This document shows positions 50,997 to 59,393 of a stretch of DNA of 64,000 nucleotides, one piece after another. Position numbers and translations under genes: made by a program. Each line of letters starts with the position of its first letter. The first letter of the stretch is position 1. Origin of the DNA: JANWXD01 sp037446115 (GTDB lineage Bacteria > Acidobacteriota > Terriglobia > Bryobacterales > Bryobacteraceae). The stretch is taken from assembly GCA_037446115.1 (NCBI GenBank), contig JBBIJF010000014.1:1-64000 (forward strand), given 5' to 3'. The notes under the pieces were generated by a model. The model did no database searches. It saw only the letters and a list, made by a program, of their open reading frames with translations, and had not been told where the DNA came from.

Positions 50997-51380
50997 TCAC
51001 CGCGGCTTATAGGCAATACAATCGATTTCGACCTTCATTTCCGGCACGACAAACTTCGCCTCAACGGTCGTGCGCGCCGGTTTCTGCTCGCCGAAAAACT
51101 CCGCGTAAACTTCGTTCATCGCCGCGAAATCCCGGCCGTCGGCCAGAAATACGGAACACTTGACCACATCCCGCAGGGAGGCGCCGCACGCCTCCAGAAT
51201 GCGTTGGATGTTGGTCAAGACCAGGCGCGTTTCGTGACGGATGTCGCCAAACGAGAACAGGTTCGTGGCCGGATCAATCGGCCCCTGGCCCGAAACAAAA
51301 ATAAAATCACCTGCCCTTACGGCGGGGGAATACGGTCCGCGAGGCGCAGGCACACCGTCGGGGATCACTCGCTCGATCAT
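50997..51380 (-). CDS. ridA: RidA-family enamine/imine deaminase
   Basis: A 127-residue trimeric deaminase that hydrolyses reactive 2-aminoacrylate-type intermediates from PLP enzymes. Motifs: GPYSPAVRAGDFIFVSGQGP, NIQRILEACGASLRDVVKC, FAAMNEVYAEFFGEQKPART with the substrate-binding Arg, and VPEMKVEIDCIAY with Glu. ATG 51380. It is convergent with glpX (9 bp). It lies 21 bp after the NYN gene on the same strand and may be cotranscribed. Confidence 0.93.
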   Translation of the reverse strand: MIERVIPDGVPAPRGPYSPAVRAGDFIFVSGQGPIDPATNLFSFGDIRHETRLVLTNIQRILEACGASLRDVVKCSVFLADGRDFAAMNEVYAEFFGEQKPARTTVEAKFVVPEMKVEIDCIAYKPR

Positions 51381-51401
51381 TCCAGTGGCTCCTAAGTCCG
51401 G

Positions 51402-52598
51402 CTATTTTACTGATTCTGCAGCGGACCTGCGGCGGCGCCGCGGCCGCGTCGCGGATGTGGACGTGACGTCTTCGCCAGCCGCAGCGCGCTTCCGGCGAGC
51501 CGTGCGGCGTTTCTTCGGCTCGTCGGGCAACGGGGAGGCAACCACGGGAACCTCCAGATCCGCAGGGGGGTAGAACTCGGCCCCGAGGAACACGAGCAAG
51601 CCCCGGTCCTCGTGCGGCTCTATCCGTACGACCAGCTTGTCTTGCGCGTAGTTGAGAAACTCAGCGAACTCGCGGAAACCGTACGCCGCCGGGTTGAAAT
51701 CCGGATGCTCCTGGCGGAACCACGCTTCCACTTCTTCGGCCGGGCGGCCGTTTTCCAGCTCGAGCCGGTGCGTCTCCAGCACGTCGCGCAGCAGCGGGAG
51801 CGCCTCCTCCGGATCGAGGACGGGGGCCGGCGGCACCGCGCTCTTGCGCTCGATGATATAGCGCCCCTCACTGCCGGACAGCTCCACATACCCCGCGTTG
51901 CGCAGCTTTTCCACGAACTCCGAAAAACTGCCCGCGCCGTAATCCTTTTCGCTGAAGGCAGGGTCGAGCTGCAGCATGGTGGACTTGAGCAGGCCAAGCT
52001 GCGGCTGGACGCCTCGTCGCTCCAACACCTGGAGCGCACGCTCTACGAGAGGCATGGCGTGGGCCGGGTCCAGAGCCGCCTGCCGCTTCCGCGGCGCTCG
52101 CTGGCTCGGCTGGCGGGATGTTTTCTGCGATTCGTCCAGAAGCGATTCGTAGCTGATGAATTCGTGGCAGTTCTGTTGAAGAATCGTGCTGGTGAACGCC
52201 TTGCCTCCCAGCACGAAAACCGTCTTGCCATACTCGCGCAGCTTGTTGACAAGCGGGATGAAATCGCTGTCCCCGCTCACGATCGCAAACGCGTTGATGT
52301 GGTCGTGCGTGAACGCCATCTCCAGGGCGTCGAGGGCGAGGTTGATGTCCGCTCCGTTCTTGTCGCCGCGGGGCGAAGGGATGCGCTGCACCATCTGCAC
52401 GGCGTTCTCCGCCATCTTGCGTGTGGCGCCCTCCTGGCGGCCCCAGTTGGCGTAGGCAAACTTGGCCACCACATCGCCCCGCTCCTTGAGGGCGTTCAAG
52501 GCGAGCGCGACGTCAAATTCGCGCCCCAGCGTGGACTTCACGCCGATCTCGATGTTGTCGTAGTCAATGAATACCGCAATGTTGGGTCGTTCCTGCAT
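51402..52598 (-). CDS. NYN-domain (PIN-like) protein with two OST-HTH/LOTUS domains
   Basis: A 398-residue probable RNase/RNA-binding protein of the LabA/DUF88 group. NYN domain, residues 1-150: AVFIDYDNIEIG, DKNGADINLALDALEMAF and FAIVSGDSDFIPLVNKLREYG carry the catalytic Asp set. OST-HTH domain 1 (about 185-255) has LVERALQVLERRGVQPQLGL and SFSEFVEKLRNAGYVEL. Domain 2 (about 265-345) has EALPLLRDVLETHRLELENG and GFREFAEFLNYAQDKLVVRI. The C-terminal tail is Arg-rich. ATG 52598. Eukaryotic LOTUS domains bind RNA, including G-quadruplexes; the target here is unknown. Confidence 0.87.
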   Translation of the reverse strand: MQERPNIAVFIDYDNIEIGVKSTLGREFDVALALNALKERGDVVAKFAYANWGRQEGATRKMAENAVQMVQRIPSPRGDKNGADINLALDALEMAFTHDHINAFAIVSGDSDFIPLVNKLREYGKTVFVLGGKAFTSTILQQNCHEFISYESLLDESQKTSRQPSQRAPRKRQAALDPAHAMPLVERALQVLERRGVQPQLGLLKSTMLQLDPAFSEKDYGAGSFSEFVEKLRNAGYVELSGSEGRYIIERKSAVPPAPVLDPEEALPLLRDVLETHRLELENGRPAEEVEAWFRQEHPDFNPAAYGFREFAEFLNYAQDKLVVRIEPHEDRGLLVFLGAEFYPPADLEVPVVASPLPDEPKKRRTARRKRAAAGEDVTSTSATRPRRRRRSAAESVK

Positions 52599-52620
52599 GG
52601 CTACTCTTTTATCCTCGGGC

Positions 52621-53031
52621 TCACGGCCCGCTAACGGCCTGCTTGACCGAAGACCGGATGAAATTCACGATCTCCTGAAGCGAGGCTCCCGGCTGAAACA
52701 CGGCGGCGACCCCTAACTGCTTCAACTGCTCGGCGTCCTCGTCGGGAATGATACCGCCGACGATCACGAGGACATCCTCCGCACCCTTTTCCTTGAGCAA
52801 CTGCATCACCCGGGGCACGATCGCGTTGTGAGCGCCGGAAAGGATCGACAAGCCGATCACCTGCACATCCTCCTGCAGCGCGGCATTGACGATCATCTCC
52901 GGCGTCTGGCGGAGCCCCGTATAGATGACCTCCATACCCGCGTCCCGCAGGGCGCGGGCGATAATCTTGACGCCCCGGTCGTGGCCGTCCAGGCCCGGCT
53001 TCGCCACCAAAACTCGAATCGGGCGCTCCAT
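52621..53031 (-). CDS. Methylmalonyl-CoA mutase, B12-binding subunit
   Basis: A 136-residue cobalamin-binding protein. ATG 53031. The base-off motif DxHxxG is in KPGLDGHDRGVKII, followed by EVIYTGLRQTPEMIVNAA, the GLSILSGAH segment and VIVGGIIPDEDAEQLKQLG. It is the separate small subunit of a split mutase, 7 bp after the large subunit stop. Together they interconvert methylmalonyl- and succinyl-CoA in propionate metabolism. Confidence 0.93.
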   Translation of the reverse strand: MERPIRVLVAKPGLDGHDRGVKIIARALRDAGMEVIYTGLRQTPEMIVNAALQEDVQVIGLSILSGAHNAIVPRVMQLLKEKGAEDVLVIVGGIIPDEDAEQLKQLGVAAVFQPGASLQEIVNFIRSSVKQAVSGP

Positions 53032-53038
53032 AACCGGC

Positions 53039-54655
53039 TTACAACACGTTGGGTTCCTGGTATGTGCCAAACACGCCCCGCAGTGCGTCACAGATCTCGC
53101 CGAGGGTGGCGTAGGAACGCACTGCGTCCAGCAGGTACGGCATCGTATTCTCGCGACCTTCCGCCGCCCGCCGCACCGCGTCGAGAGCCGCCTGCACGCG
53201 CGTGCTGCTGCGCCTCCGGCGCAACGCCGCCAGGCGCTCCCGCTGCTTGCGGGCCGCCGTCTCGTCGATCTGGAGGATCTCGATCGGCGCGTCGTGATCG
53301 CTCTGGAACGCGTTGACGCCCACCACGATGCGCTCACCCGCCTCGACGGCGCGCTGGTAGGCATAGCTGGCTTGCGCGATCTCCCGTTGCGGGTAATTCT
53401 GCTCGATCGCCGGGATCATCCCGCCCATCTCGTCAATCCGCCGAATGTAGTCCTCGGCGCCGCGCTCCATTTGCACGGTCAGCCACTCCAGATAGTAACT
53501 CCCGCCCAGCGGATCCGGAGTCGCCGTTACACCACTTTCATAGGCAATCACCTGCTGGGTGCGCAGCGCCAGCGTCACGGCGTGTTCGCTCGGAAGCGCA
53601 TAGGCCTCGTCAAGCGAGTTGGTGTGCAGCGACTGGCAACCTCCCAACACGGCCGCCAGCGCCTGCAGGGTCGTTCGCACGACATTGTTGTACGGCTGTT
53701 GCCAGGTGAGCGAACACCCCGCCGTCTGGGCGTGAAAGCGCAGTTTCATGCTGCGCTCGTTGCGGGCGCCAAAACGGTCCCGCATGATGCGGGCCCACAT
53801 TCGCCGCGCCGCCCGGTACTTGGCGATTTCCTCGAAGAAATCGTTATGGGCGTTGAAGAAAAAGCTCAGCCGCGGCGCAAACTCATCCACGCCCATCCCG
53901 CGCCGCACCGCCCACTCCACGTATTCGATCCCGTCCCGTAACGTGAAGGCCAGCTCCTGCACTGCGGTCGAGCCCGCCTCGCGAATGTGGTAGCCGCTGA
54001 TGGAAATCGGGTTGAACTTCGGAACATGGCGCGTGGCGAACTCGATCACGTCGGTCACCAGGCGCATGGACGGGCGCGGCGGAAAGATGTACTCTTTCTG
54101 CGCGATATACTCCTTCAAAATATCGTTCTGCAGCGTTCCGTTCAGGCGCGCCCACTCCACGCCCTGCTGTTCGGCCACCGCCAGATACATCGCCCAGATC
54201 ACCGGGGCCGGCGAGTTGATCGTCATCGAGACCGAAACCTCGCCGAGCGGAATGCCGCGAAACAGCGTTTCCATGTCTTCCAGCGAGCAGATCGCCACGC
54301 CGCACTTGCCCACCTCCCCTGCCGCCGCCGGATGGTCGGAATCGAAGCCCATCAGAGTCGGCAGGTCGAACGCGACCGAAAGGCCGGTCTGCCCCTGCTC
54401 GAGCAGGTAGTGGTAGCGCGCGTTGGTCTCCTCCGCAGTTGCGAATCCCGCAAACTGGCGCATGGTCCACAGCTTGCCCCGATACATGGTGCGATGGATC
54501 CCGCGCGTGTAAGGAAACTCCCCGGGTTCGCCCAGATCGCGGGAGGGGTCGAACCCGGCCAGATGCTCGGGCCCATAGGCGGGCTCGACCGGGATCCCGC
54601 TCAGCGTGGTCACTACCTTGGGCGCCGTCTCCGTCGCGCCCGCAGCTTTCCTCAT
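53039..54655 (-). CDS. Methylmalonyl-CoA mutase, large (TIM-barrel) subunit
   Basis: A 538-residue catalytic subunit without its own B12 domain. ATG 54655. Signatures: GEFPYTRGIHRTMYRGKLWT, GQTGLSVAFDLPTLMGFDSD, GEVSVSMTINSPAPVIWAMY, NGTLQNDILKEYIAQKEYIF and FRFHAQTAGCSLTWQQPYNN-like segment (here LRFHAQTAGCSLTWQQ). Tyr in TMYRG and Arg in PPRPSMRL fit methylmalonyl- rather than isobutyryl-CoA specificity, from remembered active-site comparisons. No epimerase or MeaB chaperone is in the window. Confidence 0.93.
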   Translation of the reverse strand: MRKAAGATETAPKVVTTLSGIPVEPAYGPEHLAGFDPSRDLGEPGEFPYTRGIHRTMYRGKLWTMRQFAGFATAEETNARYHYLLEQGQTGLSVAFDLPTLMGFDSDHPAAAGEVGKCGVAICSLEDMETLFRGIPLGEVSVSMTINSPAPVIWAMYLAVAEQQGVEWARLNGTLQNDILKEYIAQKEYIFPPRPSMRLVTDVIEFATRHVPKFNPISISGYHIREAGSTAVQELAFTLRDGIEYVEWAVRRGMGVDEFAPRLSFFFNAHNDFFEEIAKYRAARRMWARIMRDRFGARNERSMKLRFHAQTAGCSLTWQQPYNNVVRTTLQALAAVLGGCQSLHTNSLDEAYALPSEHAVTLALRTQQVIAYESGVTATPDPLGGSYYLEWLTVQMERGAEDYIRRIDEMGGMIPAIEQNYPQREIAQASYAYQRAVEAGERIVVGVNAFQSDHDAPIEILQIDETAARKQRERLAALRRRRSSTRVQAALDAVRRAAEGRENTMPYLLDAVRSYATLGEICDALRGVFGTYQEPNVL

Positions 54656-54819
54656 CTGCCCTCATTGTCGAATTTCGGACATGGGCGACGCAACAACCAA
54701 ATCCCGTTTTTGGCTCCGGGAGTTTTCCACCTGCGACCCCGGATGCCGGGCAATTTCACCCACCCCGCCCCGACCTCCGCCACCGTAACTCTCAGACTTG
54801 AATACCCCCGGTCGTATTT

Positions 54820-54837
54820 TCAGACTATCATGTCTGA
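54820..54837. promoter_or_regulatory. Palindromic candidate operator before the Mo-oxidoreductase operon
   Basis: A perfect inverted repeat TCAGAC-6 nt-GTCTGA, centred 66 bp before the ferredoxin ATG. A third TCAGAC half-site lies at 54792-54797. The 239-bp divergent region to the mutase gene otherwise shows only GC hairpins near 54863-54880. Could bind a redox or metal regulator; unassigned. Confidence 0.4.
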
Positions 54838-54894
54838 TTTGGCACTCTGTGTGCACCCCCGGTGCCGGCGCAGCCGCCGGCTGCGGGAGGTTCT

Positions 54895-55467
54895 ATGCCG
54901 ACCTATGGATGGCTGCTGGATCCCAAGCGATGCATCGAATGCCGGGCATGCGAGGCGGCCTGCAAACAGTGGAACGGGGTGGATACGGGGACCGGCGTGC
55001 GGTGGCGCCAGGTGCGCGTATCCGAGAAAGGCAGCTTCCCGGCGGTCTCAACCCAAGCGCTTTCACTGGCTTGCAATCACTGCGACCGCCCGCTTTGCCT
55101 CATGGCCTGTCCCGTCAAGGCCTATTACCGCCGTCCCGACGGCGTCATCATCCTCGACCAGACCAAATGCGTGGGCTGCCGCTACTGTCTGAAGTGGTGT
55201 CCCTACGGAGCCCCTCAGTTCAACCAGCGTACCGGCAAGATGGAGAAGTGCACGATGTGCGCCGATCGCATTGACGCCGCCCGTGAGCCCGCCTGTGCAT
55301 CCGCGTGCCCGACCGGCGCCCTCCGCTGGGGTAAGTGGGAGGAGATCGCCGCCCAAGGTGTGGATCAGGTGGAGAACTTCTCCACGCCGGTGACGACGCG
55401 ACCTGCCATTCGCTTCGTCACAGAGCCCTGGAAGAGCGGAGATATGGAGGCGCGAACATGGCACTGA
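54895..55467 (+). CDS. 4Fe-4S ferredoxin-type electron-transfer subunit (PsrB/DmsB-like)
   Basis: A 190-residue protein; ATG 54895 with GGGAGG 4 nt upstream. Four cysteine clusters are visible: CIECRACEAACKQW, CNHCDRPLCLMACP, CVGCRYCLKWCPYG and CTMCADRIDAAREPACASAC, enough for four [4Fe-4S] centres as in the DmsB/PsrB/PhsB family. No signal peptide, so it would be carried across the membrane with the Tat-exported catalytic subunit or stay inside. It overlaps the next gene by 10 nt. Confidence 0.92.
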   Translation: MPTYGWLLDPKRCIECRACEAACKQWNGVDTGTGVRWRQVRVSEKGSFPAVSTQALSLACNHCDRPLCLMACPVKAYYRRPDGVIILDQTKCVGCRYCLKWCPYGAPQFNQRTGKMEKCTMCADRIDAAREPACASACPTGALRWGKWEEIAAQGVDQVENFSTPVTTRPAIRFVTEPWKSGDMEARTWH

Positions 55468-57695
55468 GCCGAAGAAACTTCTTGCAGATCACCAGCGCGG
55501 CGGGAGCCGGACGGCTGCTGGCCTCCTTCGGAGACGTCTTCCGGGCGGCGCAGCCGACCCCGCTGGCGGAACGCAGCCTGATTACCGCCTGCGGCCTTTG
55601 CGACTCCGCCTGCGGCGTTCGCGCTACGGTGCGCGACGGCGTCCTGCGATTCCTGGAAGGTCTTCCGGAAGACTTACAAGGCCGCGGTTACCTCTGCGGC
55701 AAAGGCAAGGCCGCGGCGGCCCTTCTCTACGACCCCGACCGGCTGAAGTACCCCATGAAGCGCACCAACCCCGCCAAAGGCCTGGACGTGGATCCCGGCT
55801 GGGTGCGGATTTCCTGGACAGAGGCGCTGGACACAATCGCGGCACGCTTCCGGGAAGTGTTGGACCGCCACGGCCCGGAGGCTCTGTTGTTCCTTACGCG
55901 GCCCGCTCCCGATCTCTGGCTGCGGTTCATGCGCTCTATCGGCGCGGTGAACCGCGTTGATCACATCGACGTTTGCTATACGGCAGACCGGATCGTGCAG
56001 CGCTACACGGTAGGCGGCAAGAGCTGGTGCAACGATTTTGAGCATGCGCGCTACATCCTGCTGTTCGGATGGGATCTGGTGGCCCGCAACAAACTCGTTT
56101 TCACTCACGGTATCGTAGCCGCCAAGGAAAAAGGCGCCAAAGTCGTCTGTTTCAATCCCCAGTACTCGATCACGGCGCGCTTTGCCGATGAGTGGTATCC
56201 CATCCGCCCCGGAGCCGATCTTGCAGTGGCTCTGGCAATGATCCACGTGATTCTGTCAGAGAACCTCTTCGACAAGGATTTTGTCCAGAACTACACCAAC
56301 TTTCCCCAGTATGAATCTCAGATCCGCCAGCACTTTGCCCCATACACACCGGAATGGGCGGAAGCGGAGAGCGACGTTTCTGCCGAAGTGATCCGGCGCC
56401 TGGCCCGGGAGTTTGCCACCATGGGGCCCTCGATTGCCCCGGCGCACAAGAAAACGCTGTGCGCCAACTACGCCAACTCCGGTCAGCTCTGCCACGCCAT
56501 CTCGATCCTGAACATCCTGGCGGGAACGATTGACCGGCCGGGCGGCCGCTTCTTCCCACGATCGGTCTCCATACCTGGCGTGGATGCGATCGTGCCCCCT
56601 CCGCCGTATCCGGCCGTGAAGGGGCGCCGCGTGGACGGCAAGGACAAGCTGCCGCTGGTGCTCGAGGATGGGAGCGGCCTGTTCAGCACTCTGGCGGACG
56701 GCATGCTGAACAAGTACCCGGGCATGATCCAGGCGGCGTTTATCAACTCCTACAGCCTGCTTTCGTTCCCCAGCCCGCAGCGGATGGAGCAAGCCCTCAA
56801 GACGGTGCCCTTCGTCGTAGTGATGGACACGCTCCCGGTGGATGCAACGTCTCTGGCTGACATCGTGTTGCCCTCGACCACTTATCTTGAGGGCAACGAC
56901 GTGCTGGCTCGCGAGTACCACGCCCCATGGCCCCAGGTGATTGCCCGCCAAGCCGTTGTGCCGCCGATGTTTGAGGCAAAATCCATTGGCTTTGTTGCCG
57001 TCGAACTCGGCAAGCGGCTGGCGCCGGACTACTTCAAGAACCCGGACGGTTCCTGGATCAGCCCGGCGGCGATCCTCGACGAAAAAGTTCGCCAGCTGGG
57101 CTTGGCCGCTAACTTCTCGGAGTTCGCTGCGCAGGGGATCTACAACAAAGAACAGCCTTTCGTGCCCCGGACCAGTTTCGCCACCCCCGGCGGAACGGGC
57201 AAGTGCCAGATCTACGTCCCGCAATTCCCGGAAAAAGGCGCAGAGCCTCTGCCCGTATGGAAGAAGCGGCGTGACCTGCCTACCCCCGAGTTTCCCTATT
57301 ATTACCTCACGTTCATTCCTGCCGTTCACCGTCGCAACAGCACCGAAAACAACGCCATTCTCCATGAGATGTTCCCCGACAACGCCGCCATGATCAACCC
57401 GGCATTGGCGGCCAGGCTTGGCATCCGCGAAGGGGACAGGGTGCGGATCCGCTCCCGCGCCGGCGCCATCGAGCTACCGGCTCATCTCACGGAAACCTTG
57501 CGGCCCGATTGTGTCATGGTGGCACACGGCTTTGGACACCGCTCCAAGCTGCTCAGTCTCGCCGGAGGGAAGGGGGCCCGCGATGGTGAAGTCATTCCTG
57601 ACTGGTCTGTGGAGGAGATGATCCAGGCCGGAGACTGGTTCGGAGCGGGAGCGATTATGGACGCGGTAGTCAACATCGAACCGGTGCAGGCGTGA
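55458..57695 (+). CDS. Molybdopterin oxidoreductase, PsrA/PhsA-like catalytic subunit
   Basis: A 745-residue Mo-bisMGD enzyme with Tat signal (SRRNFLQITSAAGAG). Proximal [4Fe-4S] ligands are in CGLCDSACGVRA and the downstream GYLCGKG. Mo-cofactor segments include YTVGGKSWCNDFEHARYILL with a Cys in the expected metal-ligand area, KVVCFNPQYSITARFADEW and DQFM-free core RPGADLAVALAMIHVIL. The C-terminal dinucleotide-binding domain begins near FPYYYLTFIPAVHRRNSTEN. Substrate probably a sulfur compound or other small oxyanion, but not determinable. ATG 55458 overlaps the ferredoxin gene. Confidence 0.9.
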   Translation: MALSRRNFLQITSAAGAGRLLASFGDVFRAAQPTPLAERSLITACGLCDSACGVRATVRDGVLRFLEGLPEDLQGRGYLCGKGKAAAALLYDPDRLKYPMKRTNPAKGLDVDPGWVRISWTEALDTIAARFREVLDRHGPEALLFLTRPAPDLWLRFMRSIGAVNRVDHIDVCYTADRIVQRYTVGGKSWCNDFEHARYILLFGWDLVARNKLVFTHGIVAAKEKGAKVVCFNPQYSITARFADEWYPIRPGADLAVALAMIHVILSENLFDKDFVQNYTNFPQYESQIRQHFAPYTPEWAEAESDVSAEVIRRLAREFATMGPSIAPAHKKTLCANYANSGQLCHAISILNILAGTIDRPGGRFFPRSVSIPGVDAIVPPPPYPAVKGRRVDGKDKLPLVLEDGSGLFSTLADGMLNKYPGMIQAAFINSYSLLSFPSPQRMEQALKTVPFVVVMDTLPVDATSLADIVLPSTTYLEGNDVLAREYHAPWPQVIARQAVVPPMFEAKSIGFVAVELGKRLAPDYFKNPDGSWISPAAILDEKVRQLGLAANFSEFAAQGIYNKEQPFVPRTSFATPGGTGKCQIYVPQFPEKGAEPLPVWKKRRDLPTPEFPYYYLTFIPAVHRRNSTENNAILHEMFPDNAAMINPALAARLGIREGDRVRIRSRAGAIELPAHLTETLRPDCVMVAHGFGHRSKLLSLAGGKGARDGEVIPDWSVEEMIQAGDWFGAGAIMDAVVNIEPVQA

Positions 57696-58258
57696 CGGCC
57701 ATGCCGGCCCCGGGTGAACTGGCCTGCCGCTGCCGGTTTGCTGCTCGAGGCTTTCTCTCTACCGACCCGGAAGTACTCCGCCAGGCGGCAGCCCCTTTGG
57801 ACCCGCACGAAATGACGTTGGTGGAGGACGCACTTTCAGGAGATCCGACAGAGCTGGAGAAGGAGTACGTGCGGCTTTTCCTGAGTCCCGCCGGTGCTCC
57901 CTGCCCGCTGTGGCAGTCCGCCTACAGCGAAGAAGGCATCCTCATGGGAGACGATCACGCCAGCGCCTTGCAGTGGTACCGTGCTCACGGCCTCGAACCG
58001 GCTCACGACACGGAGCCTGCCGACCACGCCGGACTACTGCTGGCATTCTACGCTCACATGCTCGAAAGCGGTCTATCTGCGGACGATCTTGCGGCGTTCC
58101 ACCGTCGGCATCTGAGCTGGCTTTCGCAACTTTGCGACCGGATCGCGGCGCATGCACAGCACCCATTTTACCGGCTACTGGCGATGATGACCCGCCAACT
58201 CGTGGCGGGTGCCTCCGAAGCCGCCGCGAAATTGCCGGGCGGGGGATCCGGCGCCTGA
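57692..58258 (+). CDS. TorD-family molybdoenzyme maturation chaperone
   Basis: A 188-residue all-helical cytoplasmic protein. GTG 57692 overlaps the oxidoreductase stop by 4 nt. Family features: LEKEYVRLFLSPAGAPCPLW followed by QSAYSEEGILMGDDHASALQ and the segment EPADHAGLLLAFYAHML. TorD/DmsD proteins bind the Tat signal and hold the apoenzyme until cofactor is inserted. The position as third gene of the operon supports a dedicated role for the upstream enzyme. Confidence 0.88.
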   Translation: MTAMPAPGELACRCRFAARGFLSTDPEVLRQAAAPLDPHEMTLVEDALSGDPTELEKEYVRLFLSPAGAPCPLWQSAYSEEGILMGDDHASALQWYRAHGLEPAHDTEPADHAGLLLAFYAHMLESGLSADDLAAFHRRHLSWLSQLCDRIAAHAQHPFYRLLAMMTRQLVAGASEAAAKLPGGGSGA

Positions 58259-58264
58259 TGTCCA

Positions 58265-59350
58265 CTAGCGGTTCTCTCCGGCCGGCGGGCGGACTCCGGC
58301 CTGCTTCCACCGGCGGAGTTGCTCGAATCCGCGCGCGACTTCTACCGGCAGGATGGCGCAATGACCGTCGCGCTTTACGTATTGCTGCACGAACCACGGA
58401 GCGCCACCATTCATCTCGGCCAACGTCGTATACGTGTTGGTCACCCAGGCGGGAATCAGCGGGTCATAGGTCGTCTGAATGGCCAGCACGGGACGCATCA
58501 GTCTGCCGGTCAGCGTGTAGTAGTTCCGCAGGTACTCGGCGGCCCGGGCGTCCGCTTCGTACCGCACCACGCCATCGTTCAGCGCATTGTCCTCAGAGGT
58601 GCCTTCGTAGAGGATGTTGCGGTTGTCAAACGGGTTCCCGCCGGCGCGCTCCTGAATCTCCTTGAGAATGTACGTAAAAAACACCATAGCTCCCGCCAGG
58701 TCTTTGTTGCTGCGAATGCCGGAATAGCGGCGGACTTCGGCCGCTTTCTCCGGATTCGCCTCCAGCCGTTTGAGAATTTCCTGGGTCAGAGCGGGAGACA
58801 TGGCGTAATCGGCGGGCACCTTGACAGGCCCTGGGAGCGCCCCCGGAAAGAAGTAGTCGAATACGACCCGCAGGTCGAAGACGCGGCGGCTCATGAGCAC
58901 CACCGACGGTGCGGCCGCCGCACACAGAGCCAGCCCCCCGTCGTAGATCGCCGGGAACACCTCGACGAGCGCCAGCGTCAGAAAGCCGCCCATAGAATGA
59001 CCTGTGACGTAGGTCTCCTTTGGCCGGCCGTACTTGGCCGCGAAATACCGCCTGAGCGCCTCGGTGTCCTGCACTGCTTCCTCGATCGCCCAGCCGCCTG
59101 CCGCATAGCCGGACTGCGCCACGGCATAACCGGCCTGCAGAAACACATCCAGCACGGGATTCGGCTTGGGACTGTCGTAGCTTACCGGCTTCGGGTTGTA
59201 ACCATGACAGTACAGCACCAGTCCCCCGTTCCACGCTTCCGGCACGTCAATGCGGAACTTGGCCCCGTTGATTTCTCCCGTTTCGGTTTTGGGCTGCGCC
59301 CACAGCAGCGTGCAGGTCAAGCCCAGTAGCCAAACCCTTCTGCTCATCAT
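58265..59350 (-). CDS. Exported alpha/beta hydrolase
   Basis: A 361-residue secreted esterase/hydrolase-like protein. Start ATG 59350 (or the adjacent ATG 59347) gives the signal peptide MMSRRVWLLGLTCTLLWAQ. Motifs: GLVLYCHGYNPKPVSYDS (oxyanion region), the nucleophile elbow TYVTGHSMGGFLTL, TTYDPLIPAWVTN with a likely acid Asp, and KRDGHCAILP with the His. The triad is therefore complete. Substrate unknown. It is convergent with the TorD gene and divergent from the SDR with only 43 bp between starts. Confidence 0.83.
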   Translation of the reverse strand: MMSRRVWLLGLTCTLLWAQPKTETGEINGAKFRIDVPEAWNGGLVLYCHGYNPKPVSYDSPKPNPVLDVFLQAGYAVAQSGYAAGGWAIEEAVQDTEALRRYFAAKYGRPKETYVTGHSMGGFLTLALVEVFPAIYDGGLALCAAAAPSVVLMSRRVFDLRVVFDYFFPGALPGPVKVPADYAMSPALTQEILKRLEANPEKAAEVRRYSGIRSNKDLAGAMVFFTYILKEIQERAGGNPFDNRNILYEGTSEDNALNDGVVRYEADARAAEYLRNYYTLTGRLMRPVLAIQTTYDPLIPAWVTNTYTTLAEMNGGAPWFVQQYVKRDGHCAILPVEVARGFEQLRRWKQAGVRPPAGENR

Positions 59351-59393
59351 GTGGCCAGCATACCCCAAGAGACTCTCCGCTATGCTCGGGGGT

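Noticed and set aside
54656..54894. Cobalamin riboswitch in front of the B12-dependent mutase
   Set aside because: No B12-box-like sequence or multi-helix architecture is visible in the 239 bp; only simple GC hairpins and the TCAGAC palindrome.
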